Assembly (NCBI GenBank): GCA_027575805.1
Contig: JANBPU010000013.1
Span: 123,569 to 187,568 of the forward strand
Origin: Mycoemilia scoparia
Taxonomy: Eukaryota; Kickxellomycota; Kickxellomycetes; Kickxellales; Kickxellaceae
Direction of reading: 5' to 3'
DNA length: 64,000 nt
The notes below the pieces were generated by a model, which had not been told where the DNA came from, did no database searches, and saw only the letters and a program-made list of their open reading frames with translations. Both the position numbers and the translations under genes were made by a program. Each line of letters begins with the position of its first letter. The first letter of the stretch is position 1. This document shows positions 32,756 to 46,317 of the stretch, one piece after another.

Positions 32756-35700
32756 ATGCCACATAGCATTCATACCCGAACACCACCAGTGATAGACACA
32801 CAGCCCACGCCTTCGGTGGCGCATCGTTTGTCACGGTCATTTTCTCGCAGTGCAAAAAGCTTGCTATCAAAAATTCCTAGCAGAGATGAAATGGCGAAAA
32901 AAACCAACTCGTCACGGAATTTCGCCGTAGATATCGGCAATAGGCCCAGTCCAATCTGCACCGACGTTTCCAGGACTACTAACGACCCGAAGTCTGTGAA
33001 CATATACCACCAGCAAAACAAACAAGAGAATAAGCGGAGACTTGATCGGCGCAGCAGCATTGGGTCCTCGCCGTCAACTGGCGTCTTGTCTCCAATGTCG
33101 GGGACTACTCTGAATTCCACATCCAACAACATTTTTATTGCCAAAAGATATTCTAAATCCGACCATAGCGCCTCTGGGCAAAATCTATGGGAGGGTCAAA
33201 CCAGTTTGCACCATGATCACAAAAGCAACCAGGCTACTTACACAGATTTGCATGGCTCAAAGCAAAATAAAACATCCTTAGCTCAGCACCTTGGATCTAT
33301 CAACGGTGAGAAAAAAACAAACATTTTACAGACCTGCCCAATGGTATTCAAGTATGCATGCTAATCCATCGCCACCCAAATTTTGTATTTCTTGGTTAAC
33401 CATAGATTCAGGGGCGGGAACAAAGGATGCGTCTGCCATGTCAGACATCGAACGGCAGACACAGGCGCACAAGGGAAGGGACATAGAATCTGACCCAAGT
33501 GGCGAATGCGATGCAGCACAAACAGACAATGGCCACTCCGATCGAGAACGGGGCAGAGAGAAGAAAACTATGTGTGGTTCTGGGCAGGAATCTGTGCAGG
33601 ATGGGAATTTTCATTGCAATGGCCAAGTAGGGCCCGAAGTGACTGGTATAGACACAAAAAAGGTCGATAAGCCGTTTGTGGCTGCTTCACTTGGCACACA
33701 AAGTCACAAAACCGGCATCACAAAATTTCCGTCTGGACCCAGCCATTGTCACCACAACTCTCAACAGCTGCACTTGCGTCCTAGTGACCAGCTTAAAAGA
33801 AACAGTGGAGATGATTTTTGTTCTTTTTCTTTGCCCTCTCACTTTTCTCGACTTTCTCTTTCACAAAAAGCTCTTTGCGAACAGCTTGCTCATACTCTCC
33901 ATCCTTTGAACCCAAGCAGCTACTCCCAGCCCAACTTCGATACTACCGCTTCAGCCCCCAACACCGAAAACACGGCGTCCACGGCGAGATACTACTGGCT
34001 CCCCCCTTTCCCACCCTCCCCAGACTATATGCGTCCCCACTCGCCGGTCAAGGTCAAGAGGAGAGGAAAGCTCGGGAGGGTTTTTGATCGCCTCTCGGGC
34101 GGAATGGTGGGTGGCGGCCGCAAGAAGCGCAGCATGTCGCTCATGTTCCCTGAGGAGGTCGATAGGATGCTCGAAAACGGAGGAGGCCCTGACCCAGCCC
34201 TCAATCTGCACAAGTTGATGATGATGCAAGATCCTTTGTGGAGATTTCGGTATGAGGTTGATCCCACAGAACGCACACCACATCCAGATTTCCCATCTAT
34301 CAAGGCTCGCCATGGCCAGCTAACCCCTCCACCACAGCTACACACCAATTCCGAAAGTATATCTGTTGTTGACAATGATGGAAGCAGCATTGGATTTTCA
34401 AAAACAGCCCCCGCATCTGCCAATCATACGCCCATTGAACCAGTAAACAACATCAGTGTGCTCATGGTCAACGATATTGAGAGGTCCTCTTCGTCCAGAT
34501 CCAAAAGAAGACCGCGAGTTGGATCGCTTTTTGGTGTCATTCGCGAATCGTTGGCCACACCGAAGCAGGCTGAGTCGGATGGGAATGACAAAGGCCCAGA
34601 GATCATGAAGCCACATGAGCAGAGCCTGAATAAAGGCCCTGATGAGAACTCTCCCTTCTCCTACTCCAACAAGCATTCCAATGACTATGCATTTGGAATC
34701 AATAGTCTTGGGTATCTCCCGGATAGTATAAATGGGAGCCCCTATGTGGGCAACAACGGGTCATTCCTTTCTTCCAACATTGGTGATGAGTCTGTGATGA
34801 AGGTGACTGATGCGAGCGACATAGCCGGTAAAGGAAAGGTGTACAGGTCTAGTAGGCTTACAAACACAAGCGATATAACTGACAGCGACTATGGAAACTT
34901 TGTCCGCCGCCACACAAGTGGCAACTTATCTGGGGCGTTTCCTGGGCTTGACAGCTTGAATCCCCGAGCAAAGAGAAGCTTTAGAAAGCGATCGGCCTCG
35001 TTGTCACATAAAAGCTCCCAGATTTCAGAACAGGGGGCAGCACAATTCAACTACGATATCCCACCTAGAAACCAAATTGGTACTCAAGGAGTTTCTCCTA
35101 GCAGAAACAGCCTAAGAACAGTAGGGTCTGAAAGCGATAATTCTGCCCACAATACCTTGGTATCGTCATCCGGGGGAAGCAATGTTGATAGTCGGCAGCA
35201 CTATATCAGCACCCTTCCGCCTCCGCCTCCCATTCCTGAACACTTGGCAAGTATCAACAATGACCTTGCAAACAGGAATAGGCCACATGATGGACGTCAG
35301 GATTTAGAACCGGCTCAAGCTCAGCCCCAAACAGACCATGAGTATTCTCGATCAGATACGCCAAAATCCGGACTCCGCGGCCACAGGAAATCACGCAGTA
35401 TAGTTGAGTCATTTGTACAAGATGTACTTAATCGACAGAAAATGGCCCTAGAGCAAGATCAGAATGGGTCAGGAATAGCAGAACTTCCAGCCACAGACCA
35501 CAACCCGGAGAATGAGCAACAGCGCAACTCTGGTAGTAGCACAAACATTACAGATCCCATTCGTTTTGGACCACAGAGAAAGAAGTCTCTCCTTGAAAAG
35601 CTTAAAAAGATTGGACGGTCCAAGTCTGAACCTCGGTTTACATCACGAATGATCCCCCCAGGAACAGCATCAGGGCTACTATCTGTAATTCGCTCATCAA

Positions 35701-38700
35701 ACCCTTCAAAGGTAGTTTCGAGTATATCCCGGCATTATATCAATTTCCAGGGACGAGACTCTCCACCGCAAGCTAAAAACAAGAAAAGTACCCCAAGCAG
35801 TGGTCATGATCAAATACCATCGGATGTAAATCCACAAAGTACCAAAATTAACTCCAAATCGTGCCCGCTTTCAGAAGTTCCTGCTGAAATTCTCTCAGGG
35901 ACAGATCCGGAGCTGGTTCCCAATGAATCGCGCCCATCAATGGGTGATATACGAACTCAAGTCTCGCAGATACTTGGGGAGTTCCCGAATATTGATGAGT
36001 CCTATCCTGAGCGTAATCCACGACGTCACACAGTTACTGGCATTCCAACACCTTTTGCCGATCATCAGCAGCACTTGGATGATCATGACTTCAGCAATGA
36101 CATCTACAGTCAAGTGCAGAGGCAACAACATCCAAACCAGACAACAACCTCAGCAGAAAATGAAAACACAAGCACTTCGGTTGATCATGGAGACCAGTAT
36201 AATCAGATTGTTTTGGATTCCGTGAAGAGCAAAAATAATAATAAACAAACAAATCGCGGATCTATAGGGCAGAGCGATATTGTTCACAGAGCTCAGCCTG
36301 AAGGCAAAACAATGCTACAAAATGATTCGCCAGCTATGAGGGATGAGCAGCAACATTTTTCTCGTACTGCTACCTTCTCAAATGAAACTTTTGCGACCTC
36401 CTTAAGAACTATGACCACGTTTAAAACTGCTCTCACGCACCAGGGTGAGCGCCACGACTTGGTGAATACACGGAGCAGATTATCCCTTAACTTGAAGCAA
36501 GGAATTGAAGCTGAGAGGCCCAACGAATCTGTTGTTGAGAATGACTTGCAAAGCACACCAATGGTGCATCAAACTACAGAGTTTAATAATGTGAGACCAA
36601 TACCGCCTACTATGCTGGATAACAACAAGCCGTCAGGCACTCTCACAGACTCCAGTATAAGGCGGCTGTCGAGAGCTGATTCGAGTGGGATATTCCCTGC
36701 TGACGAAGAGTGGGAGGCAGAAAAAGCCATATCAATAACCGACAAGCCTTTCCAGAGAAGTAGCGATAAGGGTAAAGCTAGGGATCAAGCTGAACCGGAC
36801 ACAATTCAGCACACAAAGAATAGTACAGGCGCTGTTGGTGCCAGAAGCAGCAGCAGCAGTAGTAGTAGTAACAATAGTGGGTCTGGTGAACAGCTCATAA
36901 TTCCCCCAGGGGCTGATCCTCGCAATATCATATACGACTCAAAATCACAATTTGGACAAACATCATCCTCGCCACTCTATTCTATACAGCAAGTACAGAC
37001 AACCACAACAGCACTTCCTGGTACACCGCGTTATATCAATCAGGGTGGTAATTCTATCGGCCTACCACACGACCAGACATACATGGGTAGAAGAACTCAG
37101 CGGTCTCAGTCGGATGCAATTCACAACTATAGGTCACAGCCCATGCATGATAGTCTAGAGGCTGTTATAAAGGAGCCTCGGGCGCAGAGACAGACGGTGA
37201 CACTTGGTGGTGCCCTCATACCAACTCCATTTGAGGCCAGCGGGAATGTCACTGAAGCTGCAGAATCAGATAACCGCAACTCAAGTCTTTTTGAAAGACT
37301 TCAGCTGGACACGCCGACAACTCCTTTCTCTAAAAGTAGGCCTCCCTGGCATCTGTCAGAGCCGGATAGGAATACCAACAACACCCCGATGAGCGATGAG
37401 GCGGTGTTCGGGGGTAGTCGTCAGTTCACAAGCCATATGCAGAATTTACAAGTAAGTTCTTCAAACCGTGTAAATTATTCCTTGGGATTTTAACTATGAA
37501 AAGTCCATAGTGCATATGGGTAGTTATTTTTGAAAGGCTAAATGCAGATAGTGCATAATGAGGCATTGGTCAATGAGAATATATGGTGACCAATGTGCAA
37601 GTTGAAACTGGCCTACTAGTAAAACTTAGCCCTTCAAAAATAATCGCTCATATGTCCAGTCTAAAATTCTAATTCCCACGCTGAGGTATCCTTTGAACCC
37701 CAAGACTGCCAATGTTACTGCTATTACAATTAACATCACATACACACACTACTGCTTCGTCGATTCCTATCGCCCATTCACTATGGCATGCTAAACCTAA
37801 CAATGATTGTCCTTTTAACATGTACTGCATTATATTATATAGAGTGCTAGACGTAATAGTGAGACTGTGATACACAGCCCACGGCCCATACACAACAACA
37901 CAATCAACAACAGCCCGCTACTTGGCCAGCAAGCACCAAAGCTTTACTCTGTCACCAACTCAGATCCATCTTTGACTCAAGGCCATTTAAAGTATAAAAT
38001 TACTGCAAAAAATATGCTTGTCCATGAGCCCATTCGCACTGTTGAAGACTTGGACCGCCAGATTCGAATGAGACGCCAACCTGGAAGCAGGGCCACGACA
38101 CGCGACCTTGAGCAGTGGAAATATCGTATATCGCTGCTTAACAAGACGCCAACAAAAAACAATATCAGTGATGCTGCTACGACTGCTTACCCACTGTTTC
38201 GTGGCCCTCGACACTCTTATGATCACACAGAAAAACATCCTATTAATGGCATAAAAAATCACCCTGAGCAAACATCTATCCCTTTTTCTTATACATACCA
38301 ACCCTCTGAAGACTATCCTACACTTCCTGGTTCGCTTAAAAACAGCACACCAACCCGGCCATCAGCACAGGAGAGCCCAAAAAGTCCACAGCATAGCATC
38401 ATTTCCCGAAAGGACCCCAATACTACCCTTGCCAACACCAGGGCTGTACACAAGCGGAGGTTCACGCTTTCTATGCTCAATCCCTTCACTATTCTTCAGA
38501 AATCTACTTCCGGTCTGTTAAAGAATAGCAAGAAGGGCCACACTAATAGCAGCAGTACAGCTACTCCATCTAATCAAATTGCCCCACCAACACCTCCAAA
38601 AGACGCCAAGAGAAACCTTGAAGTGGGATATCGGCCAGAAGAAGGAGACATGCGATTGTCCGTTGGCTATCATGATGACTCGGCAAAAAGGTCAAACCGT

Positions 38701-41700
38701 GCTGTCTCTGAGGCACTAAGCCTGTCGAATTCCATTGTGTCGCAGCCATTGCCTAAAACGCAAGTTTTAGAAACTCTCACGGGATCGTTTCCAAACCCAC
38801 CTACTGGCCAGCCACAGGCTTCTTTGGTCGAGAACCTGCCACTGTATCCAGATAATGCAGATATTGGCGAAATTATCAAAGCACTTCCTCTGGATGTTTG
38901 GAAAAACGAGTGCTTTATCCGGATTAAACGGCAATTGGGCAACGGTGAGCCTATTTCTGAACAACAAGTTCAAGATGCCATCCAGGAAGCTATGTTTGTT
39001 GATGACAGCTTAAATGAGGAGCAGAGATCCATTCTTTATAGCCTTTGGATAGTATTGGAGAAAGAGCCAGGATATATACCACCTCTTATACTTGATCAGT
39101 ATATGAATGGTAACGAAGAGCCACTGAATGAGTTCTTTAATGCATTGATGAAGTGTGAAGAGCCAGACGAAGTCTTTAATGGCAGCTTAGCTGACACCAA
39201 TGAATTGTATCTGAAGCTTGCTGGCTCAGCTGCAAGCATCCGTGCCAAAGCTAGCAATGAAGACAAAGAGGTGTCAAAACAACCTGAAGAAATAGATGAT
39301 GGCAACCAAAAGGAGATATATGGCAAAAGAACAGAGGCAAATAAAGAACAGACTACTGAGTACCAATCGCCAGAAAAAGAAGACTCGTTATTTGATGAGC
39401 CTCAACAAAAGGAAAAAGAAGTGCATCAGGAGGCTGATCAAGTAGTACAGCACAACCCAGATTCACTTGGTAAGGAAACTGGAAATAACCAAGCTGTAGT
39501 ATATAAATACTCCGATACGGGCATACATGAAGGTGAAGGTCATGATAGTGAAACCGCTAATACTGAGCCCGACAGACAAAAACTCAACCCCGAAACTCGC
39601 TACGAAAAAGCACAAGAAGAATCTATCAAGGCAATGGTGCTTCATTCTGACTATAATCCACACAACACTAAAACCGAAGCCAATGAAAATGATGGTAACC
39701 AAAATTCAGCCTCTGTTAAGGAAATTCCCACCCTTTCCCCAGCAATTGAAGGCTCCAACAGCCAAGTCAAAAACGGGGAAGAGACTCGTTCACCTTCAAT
39801 CACAGCTTCACATACTTCCCCCACATCAGACTCCAACCCAAAGACCATTTCAAGCGCCTCACTTAATCAGCGATATGATGAATTTGTAAAGCATAGTGGC
39901 GGGATGGCGGAGGCCTACAGCATCAATAATGAGTCGCATGGATATGATGCTGGGATTGCAGCCCCAGCAGATGCACTTGTTCAGGAGGGGGTTGATGAGA
40001 CCCAGAATATGACTATGACTCAAGAAAGGCTTGATGACGAGGAATCCATTCCTGAGCGTGATCATGTAGACTATCAAACACTTAGGTCGCTGCAGAGCAT
40101 GTCGGAAGCATCAGCAAAACAGGAAGGGCATGAGGCCGAGCCAACTTTGGAGAATGACAATATATCTCCTGATGTGGCGAAAGACAATGATGTATATTAT
40201 GTTCAGGAAGCCAATACTGATATTATTGATCCACCGGTTGTTATTCGCTACAGCAATACAGAAGAGTCTGTCAATCACTACACCAAAGCGTTTGCTGATA
40301 GCTATGTCTCGTCAAATGCTTTAAGGACTGCTCAGGCTCCAGATACAGACCACCAAAGGAAAGACAAGCCGGCTAGCGTAAATAGAGAAGGCAGACACAA
40401 ACAACGTATTGTAGATCCAGCAGGTGAACTAGAGCAAGTATATGCTGATAAAAGGAGAAACGCTTTGAAAGGCAAGCCAATTAAAAAGTCTCACCGTGAC
40501 ACTCAGCTAGCAAAGATTTTGGAAGCTCGCAAGCAGGCGCTCAAGAAACCTAGCGATCAAAACCTTGGAAAGAAAGATGGAAGGCAAGAACAGAGGAGGA
40601 ACATTAATAATAGTGTAGAAGTTTCATCTTCGCTAGCTTGGTCTATTCAGCAACGCAACAGATCCCAGGCCCATGTTGATCCGCAGAGACGGGCCAATAT
40701 TGCCCGCCTCATAGTCCTTGAAGGTCTTCTGCAGCGCCATGAGCTTGATAACCGACGAATCCAAGCTGAATTTTTACCGCGATCTCGGGTTTCAGTAAGT
40801 CGAGCTGAGCAGCAAGCCGCCTTAGGCATTGATAGCTATGTAGATTCGGCTGCTAGTAGCAATGGAGAATCTTCCCAATGCAATTCAGAAATAAGCGGGA
40901 ACACCAGGAGCATTTCTGCAACTAATGGGGACGATATGCTTATTGCTGAAAATCAGCCCTACAACTCGTTATCAACAATTCAGTCCGATCCAAATATCCA
41001 TTCCTGCATGAAAAATCCTATTCACATTTTGAAAAGGCTCCTAGCAACAAAAAAGGGCCCAGCGGGCATAAGGCAACATCGGCCTGGAAATGATAATGAA
41101 GAGAATGTCGAGTCTGCTGGCGAAGCAAGCACATCTGTCTCTAGTGGGCACAGCGAAGTAGAGTTGGCGCCCCAAACCTCTCTACCCCCTGCTCCTATTG
41201 TCACAACCACACCGGCCCCAATAACGCGGAGTGAGCAGCACCAAAGACAAGATGGTGGTGCACAATCACAGAGGTTAGATCGATCAAGAGACGCCGATAA
41301 TAATGAAATGGATTTAGAGCCAACAGTCAGCTCACTTGAGCTAGAAATAAAGCTTCTTACTCGCCAGCTGGATCTTAAGAGGACAGAGCTGATGAGGAAA
41401 AAACGGGTCGAAAGCAGTCAACCAGAAAACACTGTGTCAACTAGACCAGAAGCTCATCCAAACCAAGATTCGGAGGCTTTAGGAAATAGAAATGCCATTG
41501 ATGATTCAGCAAGGCAAGAGACTGACCAACAGGGCCCAAATAGGTATCAGCAGCAAATAGCACATAACTCTGAATTTGGAGAAATAAATCCAAGCACAAC
41601 CGAATTACAGGAATCGCGCTATTCAATGGCAATCGAATCTTCCTTGTCAAGCCTTATACATCCAAGCCGGAAGGAGCTCAAAAATCATCTGTACACTGGA

Positions 41701-41784
41701 ATGACACGCATTCCATCTCATCGCATGAATACAACGCTCTCGTTGCTGAATGCGAAATATGCAACCGGTAGAACCAACGCCTAA
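32756..41784 (+). CDS. giant low-complexity protein of unknown function
   Basis: Three exons: 32756-33305, 33406-37451 and 37843-41784. Junctions are GT-AG and both joins keep the frame (the second is phase 0). The predicted product is about 2,845 aa. The second and third exons each look like a separate large gene, but the third has no in-frame ATG near its start and follows a good acceptor, so one gene is the better model. The chain is mostly Ser/Asn/Gln/Thr-rich and probably disordered, with basic-Ser clusters such as RRKRSMSLMF and HRKSRSIVESF. One more ordered, helical region lies in exon 3 around 38,850-39,250 (for example DVWKNECFIRIKRQLG and SILYSLWIVLEKEPG). A short coiled coil is at about 41,330-41,400. 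No known family is recognised. Intron 2 carries a MITE. Confidence 0.8.
37517..37650. mobile_element. MITE-like element, family A, copy 3 (inside an intron)
   Basis: Left end TGGGTAGTTATTTTTGAAAGG and right end GCCCTTCAAAAATAATCGCTC, flanked by CATATG on both sides. It lies wholly within intron 2 (37452-37842) of the giant gene, the longest intron in the window at 391 nt. Confidence 0.8.
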
Positions 41785-42831
41785 GGCTTCTGCGCGGCCT
41801 CTGCATTTTCTCATACAGCTTATCAAAGCCAGTATACCTGTATTCACAACGATATGTTGCAAGCGCACTATAGTTCGTATTTTTAAGCATGTTTAAATTT
41901 CACACGTCTTTTATAATTCTGTTTTCTTGTTTCTAATAATCAATGTTTATCATGTTTTGTCACAAGTACTTACGGTGGCGACCACAACTGTTCCACTTTT
42001 TAAAATTTTGCCTTGCAATTATTCCTTGGTTATTTATCCAATGGCTCTGGAAATTACAAATAATGTTTACAATACTGCAAAGTATGCGCATGCAATCTTT
42101 GGAACTTGTTTGTATACTTTTGACAAAGCTGTAAAAGATTATATAAATACAAGAGCAGTACACTTGTGGTCCCACTACTGTATTTGTTACTGAGATGCTG
42201 ACCTTTGTCTATGAACATTTTCCTAATAATTAGGCCTAATTTGGTTAGTTTCAGCAAATGGATGCCATGTATCCCAGATATTCTAGTTCCATTATAATGC
42301 CTTTTTACCATGGTGATGCTAGACTTATTTAATGACCACCCCAAACGATGGTTGCGGTTTACAACGATTTTCTGTTTGTAACTCAATTTGGAATTCAGAA
42401 TAGATGCAATTGGGGAAGAGAGTTTGCATTGTGTGCGAAGTGTTCGTGATCAATCAATGGTTCTATAATTCTTTCTATCCAGCTTAGGAATAAATGACAT
42501 CCAGTACTCTCAGTAGGATTTCACACACACATATTTATTTTCCAATCCTCTTCAAAACAAGCTAAAACAAATTGCTTCCCATTCGCTCATTTAATCAGTC
42601 ATTAAGGAGGAAAGATGGCTAGCTGGCCTGTGCTTGGAGCTGATGGTGGGAATACTGATCAGATTAGATTTTGCCACAGCTCTCAGCTGGCAGTGCGTAC
42701 TGGCTGTATATATAAGCCAGTTCTGGATGACTGTGGCATTTTTTATTTTTTTTCTTTGCTCTATAAAATTGTTTTTAGATCTCATATATTTATCCACTTA
42801 GACACATACGCATTAAGAGCAAAGCATCCCC
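41785..42831. other. intergenic, promoter side of the carrier gene
   Basis: About 1 kb of AT-rich sequence between two plus-strand genes. Open frames on both strands here have no family motif. No inverted-repeat element is seen. Confidence 0.5.
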
Positions 42832-44571
42832 ATGGAACCGGAATATCCCGCAGCTACAAGGCTCATAACACCCCCGGCAGGATCACAAGGGTACTATAAA
42901 GATGATCGTGCAACCAAAGAATCCAAAACAAGTGAGGTAAGTTAATCTACAGTCTTTGTTACAACGCCAAAAATGAGAGAGAGTGTGTGTGTGGGCAAGG
43001 GGGTGAGAAAAAGGGGTGGGGATGGCGTGTCCCACAAAAAATACTTGCTTCTCGTCCCATATAAATGAAATATTGACTTTCCAGCCGTGAATTCAAAAGG
43101 TTACCATCTTCGCAGAAGACAAAAATACTTAGCCACAAAGCATTATGGTGGTGGATAAATTCGTGGGAAAGTCATTACACTGTACATACACGAGAATTGG
43201 ATTAATCGGCTATTGGCTGTTGTGTTTGTATACAAGAGTGATTTCAATTTTGGCTGTGCTGACTCATTGTTTTGCCTTTGTCACATGTATACATTTTAGA
43301 GAGCAACTCCAGGAGGCCTGGCTGATCTTGCATTCGGATCGGTAAGTGGAATGTGCATATTAAATTATAGGCGCATGCATGCATGACCAGGTGTTTTTAG
43401 CCTTGCTGAGCTTTGGTTTAATTCTTTCTGTTGTAGCTTGCAGGTATGAATGGGAAAGTAATGGAGTACCCATTTGACACGGTAAAAGTCCGTCTGCAGA
43501 CGACCAAAGGTGACGTATTTAATGGTACCACTGACTGCTTGATGCAGACTTGGAGACAAGAGGGATTCAAAGGATTCTACAGAGTAAGCTGTTAACAATG
43601 ACAAAGAAAAAGATAGGCCCTGGTTTCTGAGAAAAGACTAAATTTACCTGTACCTTTGTGCTCATAGGGTGTGACTTCGCCATTAGTTGGTGCCATGGCT
43701 GAGAATGCCATTGCCTTCTTTTCTTATAACAGAATTCAAAACTTTATTCGCTATGTCACAAGCACCCCCACAGAGACGCCTTTGTCTATTCCTCAGCTTT
43801 TTGCTGCTGGTGCATTTGCCGGATGTGCTGGGTCACTAATTCTCACTCCCATCGAGCTTATCAAGTGCAAATTGCAGGTTGAGAATGTCCAATCTTATGG
43901 CGGAGGCTCTGGTGTGGCAGGATCTGGCGGTGCCACAACAGCTGCTGCTTCGCGAACAAAGTTTGTAGGACCAATCTCGGTCATCAAATCTATTCTTGCC
44001 AAAAAAGGAGTCGCCGGTTTGTACAACGGATTTAGTCCTACTCTTGCTCGGGAGTGCTTAGGCAGTGGCTTTTGGTTCGGAACATATGAAGCCATCTGTC
44101 GTGGTTTCTTAAAATACAAGGAAAGGAAACTCAAAGAAAAGGGGGAGGTCAGAGTGCTATCCAAAGACGATCTCCACCCACTAATGCTTATTCTGGCTGG
44201 TGGATTTGCAGGTGTTGCCTACAATTCTTCGTCATATCCCATCGATGTTATTAAATCCAACATCCAAACTGCAGATGTTAGAAGCCCCCAGGGAAGCCGT
44301 CCTCCTGGCTGGGTTGAGACAGCAAGAACAGTCTATGCTAATGGTGGCATCAAGGCATTCTATCGTGGACTAGGAATTACTCTGATCAGGGCCTTCCCCG
44401 CCAATGCAGCAATGTTTATGACCTATGTAAGTCAACACCGACGTGCGCACTGTTTTTGTATCATTGTGGTATATACCAAGATTAACATGTAATTTGCTTT
44501 AATTTATTTACTATACTTTTCATTTATAGGAATATCTTATCCGTGCCTCGAGCAAATTGTATTCTAACTAA
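42832..44571 (+). CDS. ORT1: mitochondrial carrier, ornithine/basic amino acid type
   Basis: Inner-membrane transporter expected to exchange ornithine (and related basic amino acids) between matrix and cytosol, linking to arginine synthesis. Exons are 42832-42936, 43300-43341, 43437-43583, 43668-44426 and 44530-44571, all in phase; the product is 364 aa. The three carrier repeats each show the signature: PFDTVKVRLQ, PIELIKCKLQ and PIDVIKSNIQ. Between them, SPLVGAMAENA, FYRGLGITLIRAFPANAA and GSLAGMNGKVMEYPFD match the ORT1 subfamily rather than other carriers. A basic linker of about 20 residues sits between helices in the third repeat (KYKERKLKEKGE). The N-terminal 35 residues are an extension. 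Substrate is inferred from subfamily resemblance only. Confidence 0.92.
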
Positions 44572-44668
44572 TAGTCCATCCACAAGCACTATATAATTGG
44601 TTAGAATCATTTATACAAGTGCGATCTAAACATTTAAATAAATTGATTTCTTTAAATTATTATTCAAT

Positions 44669-44764
44669 TGCGTAATTATTTTTGAAGGGTTAGTCACACA
44701 TTTGGCTGTGATTGCCCCTATAAACACTAACCACCAAAAGTCACCCTTCATAAATTATCACCCA
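44669..44764. mobile_element. MITE-like element, family A, copy 4 (reverse orientation)
   Basis: Ends GTAATTATTTTTGAAGGG and CCCTTCATAAATTATCACCC. The interior matches A1 in the opposite direction: the 'tttggctgtgattgccccta' block is the complement of that in A1. Confidence 0.85.
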
Positions 44765-44952
44765 TATCCACATCTTGCCGCAATGGACTTATGATTCTTA
44801 CACCATTTGTTCTTTAGCTCCATTTGCTGGTTTGGAAAACCCTGGAGTGACCGCAATAATAAAACCCTCTATGCTGCGGGCAAACTACATTTATATTCTG
44901 TGGTAGCAAATATACTAATCGATGTGCAAAAAGAAACTCTTTTAGCAACTAG

Positions 44953-45090
44953 TTGATCAAAGTTCATAAGGTTTTAAACAAGAATGGGTCTCCCAGAGTT
45001 GAAAATGAAATAACTTGTAATTGAGTCAAGATCTGAGAACTCATTTTTGACTATTTCGCATCTTGATCACTATTGAAATTTCAACAGTCC
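44953..45090. mobile_element. MITE-like element, family C, copy 2 (left end missing)
   Basis: Nearly identical to 3583-3728 (the interior and right end of C1). The right end GATCACTATTGAAATTTCAAC is present. The left inverted end seen in C1 is absent here, so the homologous block starts inside the element. Confidence 0.6.
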
Positions 45091-45372
45091 AGGGACATTG
45101 GATACTATGTTTGATGCCGCAAGCGTCCTCTAAACAGCTGGTTTAAACAAATAGGGACAAGCAGATTACAATATATGAATTGAACTATGAATTCCATTTT
45201 GGCTATTGATAATTAACAATTTCGGCAGCCAAGATTGCGGCTTTGGTGATCCGCCCATAACTGAACGCTCAGAAGGTCTATAAATGAACTTTTTTCATCA
45301 ACCTAGATATTGCAGAATTTTACTTTTGTTTTCCTCTTATACACTTAGGATAAAATATATATACTAATTACC

Positions 45373-46317
45373 ATGGCTGTTCGTAAGTACATGCTGTCTT
45401 GTTAGCCCGCATATATAATATAATGACTACTTGCAGTTACATACAACTACAATAATGCTTTTTAGGCGCACAATTTGAAAATAGTAATGAAATCGGTGTT
45501 TTTTCAAAGCTGACGAATTCTTACTGCCTTGTTGCAATTGGCGGGTCCGAAAACTTCTACAGGTAATAAAATGATAGGCAAATTTTCTGTGGCTTTTTGC
45601 ATGCCTGTAGACATATATACTGAGGAAACCCCACCAAAGATGCAATCACTAAATCACCAACCCCGTATCTCTACACTTTTACTTAGTACCTTTGAGAGTG
45701 AGCTTGGTGACGCTATCCCAGTAGTCCACACATCAATTGCTGGAACCCGCATTATTGGCAGACTTACAGCCGGTAACAGAAAAGGCCTTTTGGTTCCTAA
45801 CACCACCACAGATCAAGAGCTACAACACATTCGCAATCTTCTTCCTGATGAAGTCAAAATACAGAGAGTTGAAGAGAGACTCTCTGCGCTTGGAAATGTC
45901 ATTGCCTGCAATGACTATGTTGCTATTGTCCACCCTGATCTGGACCGTGAGACTGAAGAAGTTGTCGCCGATGTTCTTGGCGTTGAGGTGTTCAGACAAA
46001 CCATTGCTGACAATGTCTTGGTTGGCTCATACTGTGCTCTTTCTAACCAAGGTGGTTTAGTACACCCAAAGACCAGTGTCCAGGACATGGACGAGCTCTC
46101 AAGCTTGCTCCAGGTGCCGCTAGTTGCTGGTACTATCAATCGTGGTAGCGATGTCATTGGAGGAGGTATGGTGGTCAACGACTGGAGTGCCTTTGTTGGA
46201 ATGGACTCTACTTCTACAGAGCTCAGCGTCATTGAAAGCATATTCAAGCTTCAAGATGCTCAACCCACAGCTATTGTTAATGAAATGCGGGATGCCTTGG
46301 TTGAAAACTATGTTTAA
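45373..46317 (+). CDS. translation initiation factor 6 (eIF6), copy 2
   Basis: Second eIF6 gene, with the same three-exon structure and exon lengths as copy 1: 45373-45382, 45466-45562 and 45687-46317; 245 aa. The core is nearly the same protein ([16 protein letters not shown] start, [37 protein letters not shown]), with conservative changes such as V to I and K/R swaps. The last 24 residues differ strongly from copy 1 and from the canonical eIF6 ending: [15 protein letters not shown], then a tail ending ENYV instead of an [12 protein letters not shown] end. Intron 2 (45563-45686) is identical to that of copy 1 at every base. The frame is intact, so it is probably expressed. Whether it replaces or specialises from copy 1 is unknown. 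Confidence 0.94.

Larger units (their letters stand above)
44572..45372. other. intergenic with elements A4 and C2; 5' part of the eIF6 duplication
   Basis: Family A copy 4 lies at 44669-44764. From about 44953 onward the sequence is homologous to 3583-4009 upstream of the first eIF6 gene, including the promoter just before the ATG. Confidence 0.7.

Noticed and set aside
37867..41784. A separate 1,305-codon gene starting here
   Set aside because: The first codon is GTG, no ATG lies near, and an acceptor at 37841-37842 joins it in phase to the previous exon.
42615..42899. An earlier start for the carrier gene
   Set aside because: This frame is not the one used by the carrier exons; the ATG at 42832 gives the in-phase first exon.
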